DNA of 21,744 nt from a virus. A model generated the notes under the pieces. It was not told the DNA's origin, made no database searches, and worked only from the letters and a program-made list of their open reading frames with translations. Position numbers and translations under genes: made by a program. Numbering within the stretch: the first letter of the stretch is position 1; every line of letters starts with the position of its first letter. Below are positions 1-8,530 of the stretch, in pieces. The stretch covers positions 1 through 21,744 of the IMG/VR virus record IMGVR_UViG_3300034019_001720. One strand, given 5' to 3'.

Positions 1-330
1 TACGGCGACGAGTTGCCCAAGACCGCGGCTACGACGCCCATCCCGCCGTGGATCGACTACGACGAAGACCAGCAGCGAGGTCAGCTCGATACTCTGTCGG
101 TCTCGCTGCCCATCCGGTGGCGCGGCGTCAGTGGCGCCTACTACTACGTGCCGACAAGCGGCGTCACCGTCTACGGGCTCAGGCTCGTCATCGCAGGCGT
201 TGCCCATGCGTGGAATTACAACGGCGTCAACTATTGGCGCTGGGCGCCTACTGTCGCTGACGATGGCGCGACGTATATCGAGTACACCTCGGGAGGGCTC
301 ACTGCGCTCCTTCATAAGGGAGTGGTCTGA
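1..330 (+). CDS. Virion protein, C-terminal part (5' truncated)
   Basis: The frame is open from the first base and ends at TGA 328-330, giving the last 109 residues of a gene that starts outside the window. A TTG at 13 could serve as a start, but no ribosome site precedes it and the frame is open before it, so truncation is the better reading. The residues are rich in Tyr, Gly, Val and Thr with short alternating hydrophobic stretches, as in beta-structured phage surface proteins. It has no recognisable domain. The stop overlaps the next ATG by one base (TGATG), so the two are probably translated together. Calling it a virion protein rests mainly on its place upstream of the ejection-protein genes. 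Confidence 0.65.
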   Translation, partial: YGDELPKTAATTPIPPWIDYDEDQQRGQLDTLSVSLPIRWRGVSGAYYYVPTSGVTVYGLRLVIAGVAHAWNYNGVNYWRWAPTVADDGATYIEYTSGGLTALLHKGVV

Positions 331-1058
331 TGCCGTACACCCCGACAACCACGTTCTCCGCGGGTACCGTGCTCGAGAGCGCCGAGTTCCAGGGCAACCA
401 AGACGAGCTCAAGATCTACCTTCACGAGGGCGTGCAGACCGCGGACCTTGACGCGTCCCAGTGGGTCGAAAACAGGTTTTTGCAGCCGCCGCGAATCGAC
501 CCTGTGCGCGGGCTACAGCACGGCATCTCCGGCTGGCAGGGCGGCCAGACTACCGACGGCCCGGGCGTGAGGTTGAGCTTCGCGTCGAGCTTCTACACGG
601 GTGGCGGAAAATCCGGGGTGGTGCCGGATGAGTGGGCGCCAGTGCCGAACGCTTCTTTCACTCTGCGGCTTCGGCGTCAGGCGAAGGTGTTGCTACACTG
701 GAGCGTCGAGATCGCGAATGGCCCCGACGATTTGAGCACGACAAGCGGATACAACTACGCCGAAGACGACCGATACATCTGGGTCGCGCCCTACGTCGGG
801 AACCTCGACACGGTGCAGCTCTTCCGCGGACAGGAAGTGCGGAACGGGCTTGCTTTCAAAGCTTCAGCGCCCTACGGTACGCGACGCCCTTACGTGCTCG
901 GCGGCTACGGACAGCGCGAGGGCGTGTGCCTCTACCCCGGCACTGAGGCGAGCTACGCGTCTGTCGGGGCTGTCACCGTCGGGATAGGCTACTACTGTCG
1001 CAGCGACCGCGCTGTCATCGCCCGGTGGTCCGTCGCCATCGAAGCCTGGTACGTATAG
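330..1058 (+). CDS. Putative virion structural protein, 242 aa
   Basis: ATG 330 overlaps the previous stop by one base and is preceded by a GGGAG ribosome site. The product is a soluble, aromatic- and Gly-rich protein with no signal peptide or membrane span. The C-terminal half alternates hydrophobic and polar residues (for example VTVGIGYYCRSDRAVIARWSVAIEAWYV), which suggests beta sheets. I do not recognise the family. Its position just before the three ejection-core-like genes fits a tail, nozzle or fibre-associated protein. No enzymatic motif is visible. Confidence 0.7.
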   Translation: MPYTPTTTFSAGTVLESAEFQGNQDELKIYLHEGVQTADLDASQWVENRFLQPPRIDPVRGLQHGISGWQGGQTTDGPGVRLSFASSFYTGGGKSGVVPDEWAPVPNASFTLRLRRQAKVLLHWSVEIANGPDDLSTTSGYNYAEDDRYIWVAPYVGNLDTVQLFRGQEVRNGLAFKASAPYGTRRPYVLGGYGQREGVCLYPGTEASYASVGAVTVGIGYYCRSDRAVIARWSVAIEAWYV

Positions 1059-1067
1059 GAGGTCTGC

Positions 1068-1742
1068 GTGGCTCTCACTCCCATCGCACTCGCGGGCATC
1101 GGCGCCGGGCTCTCGGGCGCGGCCCAGGTTGCGTCTGGTATCGGAGGCGCGGTCGCGGCACGGCGCTCTTTCACCGACGCCGACAAACAGCGCCTACAGC
1201 AGCTGATGCGCGAGCGCAGGCTCGGGGAACTGGGCTTGAGCCAGCGGGAAGAGGCGCAGCTCCGAGGGGCGCTTGGCGGGCAGGTGGAGGCCGCACAAGC
1301 TGCGACCGAACAGGCGGCTCTGCGCGGGATGGCGGGCTCTGGTGGCTCCGCGCGGGACCTCTTCGTCGCGCAGCAGGCCGCCGCGCAGCAGGCCCGCGAG
1401 GCCCAGCGCGACGTCAACCGGGAGGTCGCCCGCGCCGAGACCGAAGCCCGCGCACAGAAGCAAGCAGAGCTGCGCGACCTGATGCGCCAGCGCGCGGCCT
1501 CGCGCAGTGGTTTTGCGCAGGCCACGCTCGGTACCCTGGGCGCTGCCGCCGACGTGGCAGGGGCGGCAGTCACTGCGCGGGGGGCCGAAGTGTCCGCCAT
1601 CGAGCGCGCACGCGCCGAACTGGGTACGGTGGATACGGCTACGCTGCTCCGGCAGTACCAGGGCATGGGCGCCTCTCCCGCTCGCCCAGGCGCCCTGAGC
1701 GATGAGTTCTTGCGCGGCATGATCCTCGGAGGCTCCAAGTGA
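1068..1742 (+). CDS. Small internal virion (ejection) protein, gp14-like, 224 aa
   Basis: GTG 1068 follows a strong AGGAGGT site (1056-1062). Residues 1-31 form an Ala/Gly-rich hydrophobic segment of glycine-zipper type. The rest is charged, Ala/Gln/Arg/Glu-rich helix likely to form coiled coils, with another Ala/Gly stretch near residues 160-185. This plan, a small protein with a membrane-active end and long helices, is typical of the smallest podophage ejection protein (T7 gp14 is 196 aa). It is followed by a 598-aa and a 1293-aa gene, mirroring T7 14-15-16. The assignment is inferred from gene order, size and composition; no residue-level match was made. Confidence 0.55.
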   Translation: MALTPIALAGIGAGLSGAAQVASGIGGAVAARRSFTDADKQRLQQLMRERRLGELGLSQREEAQLRGALGGQVEAAQAATEQAALRGMAGSGGSARDLFVAQQAAAQQAREAQRDVNREVARAETEARAQKQAELRDLMRQRAASRSGFAQATLGTLGAAADVAGAAVTARGAEVSAIERARAELGTVDTATLLRQYQGMGASPARPGALSDEFLRGMILGGSK

Positions 1743-3535
1743 GAAAAGACGCTTACCTCTCCGCCTACGCTGCCTCCGTGGCGTCCGCGCAGCGCATCGA
1801 GCGCATCGAGTCCCAGCTTGAGAGCGAGGTCGAGCGCGAGACTGAGCTCCAGCAGCTCGTCGCGAAGGAATACGACTCTCTGACTTCGCTCGAAGAGACC
1901 CTGCGTACTAAGCAGAGTCCCTTCGACGCGACGGTGAAATTGCTTCAGGAACAGCTCGCGGAAGAGGCGGTTCTCGCGACAGCGGGTGCTGCGGCGGCGC
2001 AGATTCCAGCTGAGATTAAGCGTGGGACATACACCAACACCACCGATTGGATCAATTCCCTAGTTGCGTACTCGAAAGGTAGCAAGCCGCTCAACGAGGT
2101 CCAAATCGAGCTGGTAAGGCAAGAAATCGCGGCGGAACCCAACCGCGAAAACATAGCTGCGGCGGAAAAAGCTCTTGACCGAATCACGTCGGACAAGACC
2201 CGCGTAACGAAGGGTGGGGCGGCCGCGCCGAAGCCGAAGCCCGGTCAGCCCTCGCGTGAGCAGATGGTCGCGCAGCTCGCGCAGATGGGCGAGACCGGCT
2301 GGAAGGGCGGCGCTGCCGGGCAGGCGTTCCGCGAGGGGCTCTCAAGCACGCAAGAAAAAGCGCTGCAAGAGTATTTACAGATCCTGGGCCGTGGAGAGCT
2401 CCCTCCCGAAGACCACCCGGGCGCGCCGATCTATGACCAGGCCGTATCGGTCGGCGGGTTTCAGAACCGCGACGTGAGGCTCTACACGCCCACTTGGGTC
2501 GCGCTGCGCCGCCGTGTCACAGATCTCGAAAGGAAGGCAGATCAGGCGAGCCCCGAGAAGCGCTGGTCAGGGCGCACAGCCGAGCAAGAGTTGGCGTATC
2601 GGGAGCTCAAAGCGCGGGGTATCGACCCTGACGACAAGTACTTTTCCTTGCGCGGCACCCCTGAGTACGCAGTGCTCAAGCGCGCGGAAGAGGTCGGTTC
2701 CGTCGACCTGAACAGATACCCAGGTGGCAAGGCCATCACTGAGTATATCCGCCAGGTTGAAGAGAGTGGCCAGAAGCTCTCTCTGCCCATGCTTGTAGCT
2801 CAGGCGCGCAAGCTCGAGAAAGACCCTGCTGCTGCGACTGAGCTGGCGGCACTCGCTCTGGCGGATGCGAACCGGCGCTTTCTCGAGAAACAGCCGAAGG
2901 GAATAGCACGGACCAAAGAGCAAATTGCCGAGGCGAAGAGTGAGCAAGACCGCGCACGGCTGCAGCTGGAACTGGCGCGGCAAGAGGCCGAACAAGCCGC
3001 AGCCGCTGAGGCAGCACGGCTGAGCAGCGAGGAGGAAGAGAAAAAATACGTGGCCTACCGACAGGCGCAAGCCTCCGAGGCCAAAGCGTTCGAGACGCGG
3101 GTCAAGGCGTTGTCGCAAGCAAAGGGTGAGGAGGCCGAGCGTCAGCGGCGCGAGGAGCGGCTCACCGAGCTGGGAGACGCCCGTGTGCTCGCTAGACCGC
3201 GGATCGCACGGGGCGAGAGAAGGCTGGCAGAGCAGACGCGGTTGCGCGACCTCGCTGTAGACCGTTTGCGCGCAGCCCGTGAGGCTGACTTGTCGGCGGT
3301 GGGCGATGTACTTCGCACTGGCACCACCCTGCTTCGCTCTGATGAGGCCGCTCCTCCCTCACCCGCGGCACCCGCGCCCGCGCCGGACCCGCGTATCGCA
3401 GAGCTTGAGCGCGACATCGAGAGCCTCAAGCGCCAATCGCTTGAGGTCGACGAGGCGGACCCCGGATACGTGACCCTGATGCGCTTGATCGATACGCGCG
3501 AAACCCAGCTCAAAGCACTCAAGGGGGGCAAATGA
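1739..3535 (+). CDS. Internal virion (ejection) core protein, gp15-like coiled-coil protein, 598 aa
   Basis: The GTG start overlaps the previous stop by four bases (GTGA) and has GGAGG just upstream. The product is almost wholly helical. Residues 15-60 are a Glu/Gln/Leu heptad region. A long Ala/Glu/Arg/Gln coiled coil spans roughly residues 375-515, followed by a Pro/Ala linker (PPSPAAPAPAPDP) and a last helical segment. There is no signal peptide, membrane span or catalytic motif. Middle position, size and helical nature fit the second core protein of a podophage ejectosome (T7 gp15, 747 aa). A tail-associated coiled-coil protein is the alternative. Confidence 0.55.
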   Translation: MRKDAYLSAYAASVASAQRIERIESQLESEVERETELQQLVAKEYDSLTSLEETLRTKQSPFDATVKLLQEQLAEEAVLATAGAAAAQIPAEIKRGTYTNTTDWINSLVAYSKGSKPLNEVQIELVRQEIAAEPNRENIAAAEKALDRITSDKTRVTKGGAAAPKPKPGQPSREQMVAQLAQMGETGWKGGAAGQAFREGLSSTQEKALQEYLQILGRGELPPEDHPGAPIYDQAVSVGGFQNRDVRLYTPTWVALRRRVTDLERKADQASPEKRWSGRTAEQELAYRELKARGIDPDDKYFSLRGTPEYAVLKRAEEVGSVDLNRYPGGKAITEYIRQVEESGQKLSLPMLVAQARKLEKDPAAATELAALALADANRRFLEKQPKGIARTKEQIAEAKSEQDRARLQLELARQEAEQAAAAEAARLSSEEEEKKYVAYRQAQASEAKAFETRVKALSQAKGEEAERQRREERLTELGDARVLARPRIARGERRLAEQTRLRDLAVDRLRAAREADLSAVGDVLRTGTTLLRSDEAAPPSPAAPAPAPDPRIAELERDIESLKRQSLEVDEADPGYVTLMRLIDTRETQLKALKGGK

Positions 3536-6500
3536 CACCCGAGCAGGAAGCGGAATTCGAGCGTCGCCGGGAAGCACTGCGGGCGCGGCTCGAGCAAGAG
3601 GCCGCAGCTCAGCCAGCTCCTGCTGCGGCCCCCGCTCCCGCCCTTGAGCCGGTGTCACAGAATTCTTATCTAAAGAAGAAAACAGATTCAGGAACTGTGA
3701 CACCCGCGCCTGCTCCGCGCGTCGACTTCGCCGCGTTCCCGGCGGCTACGGTCCGTGACGTGCCGAAGACGCGTGTGCAGCGCGCCCTCGAAGGGTACCG
3801 CGCGGTGGTGCCGGCAACTGTGACGGAGTCGCGGACCCAGGTCGAGCGCGGCACCCCGCGTAGTTACATCGAGCCCATCGAGCCCGAGTTCGCGCAGAGC
3901 GCCCGCGAGGCCGAAGAGCGTCTTGACGTACCCGCCGAGCGCGAGGCCCAGCTTGAGCGGCGCCCTCTGAGCGGGATGCTTGGGTCTCCGTACCAGCCCG
4001 AGAGCGACGTGCTGCGGCGTCAAGCAGCTTCTCGAGGCGCGGTCAGCACTACCGCGGAGCGCGACAAAGAGTACTTCGAGCAGCGCGAAGGGCTCGTCCC
4101 GTTCCTGCGCCCGACTCGAATTGAGACGCTGCCTGCTGAAGTCCCCGAAGCGGGCACTGAGCGCGTAGTCCGCGAGACGGTAGTGCCGTTTGCTGAGCCC
4201 GTCGCGCGCGCGCCGACCGAAAGAGAGGAGCTGGTCGAGGCTTTCGCGAGGCAGCCGACGCTCACCCGGGACGCAGCTCGGCGAGTGGCGGAAGGCGCGG
4301 AAGTCGGCAAAGAGGAGCGACAGGTCGGTGTTCTTGAGGGCGCGCGTATCGAGACCCCGGCGGAAGCAGTGTTTCGCTCTTTTTCGGCGCTGGTGCCGCA
4401 GACACTGGCCGCGGGCTACCGCGCGCTGCAGCCGGAGGCAGCGAGAGAGGTGAGCGCGAAGATAGAGGATCTAGCTAGATCGGCCGCGCCGAAGTCCCTT
4501 GTGCAGATACACGATATTTTCTATTCCCCTCTCCCCTTCTCGGCGGGGCAAGCGGATAACACTTTTGCTGAGGGGATGCGGCGTGGGTCTACCCTCCTCG
4601 ACATGATGAGTGAAGACCCTGAGATCGTCGCCGATCTCAAACGCAAGTACATCGCCCAAGTAGACGCTATCCGTACCGCCCTATCCGTGAACCCGTCTGC
4701 GCTCGCAGCCTTCGAATCGGCAATACCAGATCCGGACACCTACGCGCAAAATCACGCCAAAGCGATTGGTTTCCTGTACGACCTGGCGCTACCGATGACT
4801 CCCGCGGGTCTCCCCGGCGTGAGTACGGGCCTCCGGGCGCTTGGCAGTGCCGTGCAGGGCGCAGCGGGGGCTTCGGCTGCGGCGAAAGTGGAAAAAGAGA
4901 TTGTGCGTCGCGTCTGGGACGCCGCTGTGCGTGAGACCCCGATGCCCAAGGGCCTCACAGCAGACACCCTCCGAGCGGCCTACGACGCTGTCCCCGTCGA
5001 GCTTCGCGTCGACCCGAACTACCGCCTGGCCGAGGGCGCAGAGGCCAAAATCAAGGCCGAAGCGGCTCGCGCACGGCCTGGCAACGACCTCGTTCGCGTC
5101 AGCCCGAAGTACGCAGTGCCTCGCGCGCAAGTGGCGCGAGCGAAGGCCGCGGCAGACCAGGCGACTTCCGCCTACGTCGAGCGGGCGCGGTCTTTGGGCG
5201 CGGAGATCACTCCTCAGGCTGTCGGGCGCGTGAGGGACCAGGCGGTCTACGACGCGGTCAGCACGCAGGTTCGAGCGCTAGACGAGCTCGGTCAGTACCA
5301 GGTCGTGCTCGACGGCATCGAGAACGAGCGCGCCTGGTCGCAGGTTGTGAGCACCCTGGCGGCTCTGCGCGACCCGGTGGCCGCGACCAAGCGGGCCTCG
5401 ATCGAGGCGGCGGAGCGCGAAGTCAGCCGCAAGGGGCAACAGGCACTCCGGGTGCTTGGGCGCGAGCTGCGCGAGATCGTGCGCACTTCGGAGACGCCCA
5501 TCACTGCGTCGCAGGCGCTTGGGCGTGTGGCAGAGCGCGAGCTGGGCGAGATGATCGCGAAGGCGGACGGCGCCGAGGTTTTCGGCAAGGTCGTGGAAGA
5601 GACCTTCGGAGGGGGTCCCGTAGGCGCGCAATGGCGAGAGACCGCGCTTGACGCGTACCGCAAGCTGTACCCGGGTGAGCCTCTGTGGCGCGTCATCGAG
5701 CCCGACCGCACCGAAAAACTGTACCAGTACATGCGCGGGACGGTGCAGGGTCTGCCCCTTCTGCGGCCCAAGTACGTGCAGAATTCGCTCAAGATCGTCA
5801 TCGAGGAGGGCGTGCGTAAGCGCGTCGCAAAAGAAGCCAAGGCCGCCTACGAGGCCCGCTACGGCACGTTCGACGTGAGCAGAGGCCCGCTGCTCGCCGC
5901 TGAGAACCGCGCTTTCCTCGCCGAGGAGGCGAGGTTCGTCGAAAACGGCGGTGAAGAGCTGTTCCGTTTGAGCGAGTCCCTGCCCACGCGCGCGGGTGGT
6001 GAACCCCTGCCGGCGGGCGAGGCGCTCTCCACTCTGGCTGCCGGGGTGCGCTCGGCCCGGACGACGCTGGGCTACGGCCCCTGGTCGATCCCGGTGGTCG
6101 CGGCCGGCGAGAGCGTGATGGCGCCCATCCGCGCGCTGGCCTACACGGGCATCCTCGGTACCCCGTATCGGCCGGCGCTGATCAAGACCCCGATGGGCAC
6201 GTTCACAGCGCGCGAAGTGGATGAGCTGATCGGCTCTCTTGGCGGGGTCGGCATGACCCGGGCGGACGTCGAGCGCACCGGGCGCCAGGCACACGACCTT
6301 TTCAGAGCCGTCGAGCAAGAGGTCGCACGGGCGCAGGGCAGAACCGCGGAGACCGCCGCACGCAAGGCGTTTGCCGGGACCCCAGCGGCCCTCTCCATCG
6401 CGGCCACCGTCGAGGAAGAGGCCCGGCGGGCTGTGTTCATCAAGGCCTTGCAGCGCGGTCAGACGCCCGAAGCGGCGATTGCGACGGCGCGGCGCTCTCA

Positions 6501-7413
6501 GTACGACTGGGGCGACGCGCGCAACGCGGAGATCGTGACCCGGATCAGCGACGAGTTCGTCCTGGCCACCAAGACTGTGGCTGAGCTGACCGAGCTGCTC
6601 GACCTCGCGATGCGTAGCCCGGCCGCCTACCGCGCCTACCTCCGCGCAAAAGACCGCGCTGATCGACAGTTTGACGAGCTCAACCAGATCGAGAGCCCGG
6701 ATGGGCGCAAGCTCGCGCTCCCGCCGATGGGGAAAAAGCAGGTGCTGGTCGACCTCCCCTTCGTGCCCCCGGTCGGCGTGCTGCTACACCCGCTGCGCGT
6801 AGCCGAGGCTGTAGCGCAGCTGCCGCTGTCACCGGAGGCCGCGCAGATCGTGCTCCAGGGTGGCGCCGACGCTATCGGCGAGTACGCACAGGCCGTGTCC
6901 GACGTAGCCGAGGCGTTTGGCGGGGAGGGCGAAGCTGGCGTCGAGGGCACCCTGCAGCGAGGGGAGCCCAGCATGGAGCAGCTGTACCTCAGCGTTTTGG
7001 CCACATCCAAGATGATGGACCCGACGGGCAGAAATGAGTTTGTCGCCGCGCTGAACTACCTCGACCCGGTCTACGCGAAACCCCCTAAAGATGACGCTGG
7101 GTTCCCGGGGGATCCGCTCGCCTGGCGCACGGAGCCCGCTAACGTGCCCGCGGGGAGCTACGTAGTCTCGGTGTTGCCCGAAGGTGACCGCGATACGCGC
7201 TACTACGTGCTTAGACCGAGCGGGGCGGGACTGCGCAAGCTCCGCGCACTGCGTAGCGTGGCGGCCGCGGCGGGGTTCGACGGCATTACGCGTAACGTCA
7301 TCGCCGCGGAAAAAGCACTGTCCGGAGACGCAGCCGAAGCGGGTCTCTGGCTCATTGGCGCTGAGACTGTCGAAGACCCCACTGCGCGGGCGGTAGACGT
7401 CACGCGCCCATAG
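3532..7413 (+). CDS. Giant internal virion/DNA-ejection protein, gp16-like, 1293 aa
   Basis: ATG 3532 overlaps the previous stop (ATGA) after a G-rich ribosome site. The N-terminal 60 residues are a charged helix followed by a Pro/Ala linker. Residues about 40-60 come from an unusually AT-rich patch flanked by inverted repeats (listed separately). The rest is mainly helical with weakly hydrophobic segments, for example near residues 425-450 and 840-870. It is the largest gene here and third in a 224/598/1293-aa series, matching T7 gp16 (1318 aa). T7 gp16 carries an N-terminal lytic transglycosylase, but I see no clear transglycosylase or peptidase motif here. Function is therefore inferred from synteny. 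Confidence 0.6.
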   Translation: MTPEQEAEFERRREALRARLEQEAAAQPAPAAAPAPALEPVSQNSYLKKKTDSGTVTPAPAPRVDFAAFPAATVRDVPKTRVQRALEGYRAVVPATVTESRTQVERGTPRSYIEPIEPEFAQSAREAEERLDVPAEREAQLERRPLSGMLGSPYQPESDVLRRQAASRGAVSTTAERDKEYFEQREGLVPFLRPTRIETLPAEVPEAGTERVVRETVVPFAEPVARAPTEREELVEAFARQPTLTRDAARRVAEGAEVGKEERQVGVLEGARIETPAEAVFRSFSALVPQTLAAGYRALQPEAAREVSAKIEDLARSAAPKSLVQIHDIFYSPLPFSAGQADNTFAEGMRRGSTLLDMMSEDPEIVADLKRKYIAQVDAIRTALSVNPSALAAFESAIPDPDTYAQNHAKAIGFLYDLALPMTPAGLPGVSTGLRALGSAVQGAAGASAAAKVEKEIVRRVWDAAVRETPMPKGLTADTLRAAYDAVPVELRVDPNYRLAEGAEAKIKAEAARARPGNDLVRVSPKYAVPRAQVARAKAAADQATSAYVERARSLGAEITPQAVGRVRDQAVYDAVSTQVRALDELGQYQVVLDGIENERAWSQVVSTLAALRDPVAATKRASIEAAEREVSRKGQQALRVLGRELREIVRTSETPITASQALGRVAERELGEMIAKADGAEVFGKVVEETFGGGPVGAQWRETALDAYRKLYPGEPLWRVIEPDRTEKLYQYMRGTVQGLPLLRPKYVQNSLKIVIEEGVRKRVAKEAKAAYEARYGTFDVSRGPLLAAENRAFLAEEARFVENGGEELFRLSESLPTRAGGEPLPAGEALSTLAAGVRSARTTLGYGPWSIPVVAAGESVMAPIRALAYTGILGTPYRPALIKTPMGTFTAREVDELIGSLGGVGMTRADVERTGRQAHDLFRAVEQEVARAQGRTAETAARKAFAGTPAALSIAATVEEEARRAVFIKALQRGQTPEAAIATARRSQYDWGDARNAEIVTRISDEFVLATKTVAELTELLDLAMRSPAAYRAYLRAKDRADRQFDELNQIESPDGRKLALPPMGKKQVLVDLPFVPPVGVLLHPLRVAEAVAQLPLSPEAAQIVLQGGADAIGEYAQAVSDVAEAFGGEGEAGVEGTLQRGEPSMEQLYLSVLATSKMMDPTGRNEFVAALNYLDPVYAKPPKDDAGFPGDPLAWRTEPANVPAGSYVVSVLPEGDRDTRYYVLRPSGAGLRKLRALRSVAAAAGFDGITRNVIAAEKALSGDAAEAGLWLIGAETVEDPTARAVDVTRP
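3651..3704. repeat. AT-rich inverted-repeat patch inside the gp16-like gene
   Basis: Perfect 10-bp arms GGTGTCACAG (3651-3660) and CTGTGACACC (3695-3704) enclose 34 bases that are conspicuously AT-rich in a GC-rich gene. The interior holds a second small stem, TTCTT (3663-3667) with AAGAA (3673-3677). The patch keeps the reading frame and encodes SQNSYLKKKTDSGTVT between two Pro/Ala-rich linker pieces. It looks like an in-frame insertion into a tolerant linker. Whether it acts in DNA or RNA is unknown. Confidence 0.7.
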
Positions 7414-7422
7414 GGGTAAGCT
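7394..7422 (+). promoter_or_regulatory. Candidate promoter TAGACG-N17-TAAGCT
   Basis: TAGACG (7394-7399) and TAAGCT (7417-7422) are 17 bp apart, with the -10 box matching TANNNT. The same TAGACG-N17-TANNNT pattern occurs in the divergent control region on the other strand. The element overlaps the 3' end of the 1293-aa gene. Transcription would start near 7429, inside the left arm of the hairpin over the next start codon. It is supported only by consensus-like spacing and recurrence. Confidence 0.4.
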
Positions 7423-7468
7423 GTAGGCACTGCGGGCTGTCCACGCCCGAGGAGGACGCAGTGCCTAC
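7423..7468 (+). promoter_or_regulatory. 12-bp inverted repeat covering a start codon, ribosome site in the loop
   Basis: GTAGGCACTGCG (7423-7434) and CGCAGTGCCTAC (7457-7468) are perfect complements separated by 22 bases. The right arm contains the GTG start at 7461, and the loop contains the GAGGAGG ribosome site (about 7449-7455). A shorter alternative stem, CGGGC/GCCCG (7433-7437 with 7445-7449), could compete. Read-through mRNA from the upstream gene would fold and should hide the start codon. It could alternatively be a DNA operator just downstream of the promoter-like element. Confidence 0.75.
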
Positions 7469-7898
7469 GCGCATCACGCACTACCTGCACGATTCCGTCG
7501 TCGCGCCCGATTCCCCGCCTGCCCTGGGGACCTCTTTTTCGACTGCGGACGTACACGCGCATGACCTTGGCGCGGACCTCCCAGCGTTCCAGTCCGCGCG
7601 AAACTACTACGGCATCGTGACCGGGATCCACGTCCGCGTCACCGACATCGTGACCGCGGCCTCGATCACGATCCGCCTCTGCGCGGACCCAGAGGGCGAC
7701 TTCACGCTCGTGCCCGACGTCACCGCTGACCTGGCCACCGGGCTGACGACAACCGACTCGGGCTGTATCGCCGTCTCGGTAGGGATCCCGATCTACCAGA
7801 TTCTGGGCGGACCGGGCAACAGTACGGTGTATCTCTTTGCTCACGTCGACGCCGGTTCTGCGAATTTTGCGCAGAGCTGTGTGACATGGACAGAGTAG
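7461..7898 (+). CDS. Small putative virion protein, 145 aa
   Basis: GTG 7461 follows GAGGAGG and is the only well-placed start. The product is a soluble protein with many short Val/Ile/Thr/Ala stretches alternating with polar residues, consistent with a beta-sandwich tail, fibre-tip or decoration protein. No domain is recognised. It is the first gene after the ejection block and, unlike its neighbours, has a real intergenic leader (7414-7460) with a promoter-like element and a start-codon hairpin. It is therefore probably expressed at a different time or level. The next ORF, a homing endonuclease, overlaps its end. Confidence 0.7.
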   Translation: MPTRITHYLHDSVVAPDSPPALGTSFSTADVHAHDLGADLPAFQSARNYYGIVTGIHVRVTDIVTAASITIRLCADPEGDFTLVPDVTADLATGLTTTDSGCIAVSVGIPIYQILGGPGNSTVYLFAHVDAGSANFAQSCVTWTE

Positions 7899-8527
7899 TC
7901 ATGGGAAGCTCCGCTACTTGTGGGGTCTATGAAGTCTGGTGCGGGCCGCACTTCTACCAAGGCTCCAGCAAGAACATCCCCGCCCGCCTTCGGTCGCACA
8001 GAAAGTCACTTGCGGCCGGGAGGCACGGCAACACCAAGTTCCAGCGTGCTTTCGACAAGTACGGGTGGACTGACTCATGCGTCCTGGTTGAATGCTCGGA
8101 AGAATCCCGGTTCGGATACGAGCAGGACTACATTGACGCCAACTGGGGCGATCCGAACTTCTTGAACATCACCCCCTCTTCGCGCGGCCCGGTGTGGACC
8201 GATGAGATGAGGGCGAAGGTGAGCGCAACGCTCAAGGGGCGCCCCGCCAACAACAAGGGCAAGCCTGCTACGGAACAGGCCCGTGCTAATATGTCGGAAG
8301 CCCACAAGCTCCGGTATGCCGAAGGGCGCGGGCATTCTGAGGAGGCCATTGAGAAGATGAGAGCAGCCGCTATTGGTAACACGCGCACCAAGGGGGCCAA
8401 ACTCACCTCGGAGCACATCGAGAAGATAGCTTCTACCCACAGGGGACGCAAACGCAGCCCCGAAGCGAGGGCGAACATGGCTGAAGCACAGCGCAAACGG
8501 TGGGCGCGCGCCCGCGAGCAGGAGTGA
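7886..8527 (+). CDS. GIY-YIG homing endonuclease with NUMOD3-type repeats, 213 aa
   Basis: The N-terminal GIY-YIG nuclease domain (about residues 12-95) shows GVY (13-15), YQG (24-26), the expected catalytic Arg (R34, in ARLRSHR) and the catalytic Glu in YEQDYID (E79). Residues about 105-205 carry repeated KGRP/NKGKP, SEAHK and RGRKRSPEARANM units, typical of NUMOD3 DNA-binding modules. Such enzymes cut an unoccupied allele and spread by recombination. ATG 7886 overlaps the upstream gene by 13 bases. ATG 7901 is an alternative that keeps the whole domain. Neither has a convincing ribosome site. It is a freestanding element between two structural genes. Confidence 0.9.
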   Translation: MDRVVMGSSATCGVYEVWCGPHFYQGSSKNIPARLRSHRKSLAAGRHGNTKFQRAFDKYGWTDSCVLVECSEESRFGYEQDYIDANWGDPNFLNITPSSRGPVWTDEMRAKVSATLKGRPANNKGKPATEQARANMSEAHKLRYAEGRGHSEEAIEKMRAAAIGNTRTKGAKLTSEHIEKIASTHRGRKRSPEARANMAEAQRKRWARAREQE

Positions 8528-8530
8528 GCC

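Noticed and set aside
992-1738. 248-aa minus-strand open frame
   Set aside because: Ser/Arg/Ala/Cys-rich antisense of the 224-aa ejection gene; no start signal or recognisable content.
3525-3535. Six-G run as a frameshift site between the 598- and 1293-aa genes
   Set aside because: It is a well-placed ribosome site for ATG 3532, and the two products make sense as separate core proteins.
5278-6318. 346-aa minus-strand open frame
   Set aside because: Lies wholly inside the 1293-aa gene, reads as a composition shadow without domains, and would be isolated on that strand.
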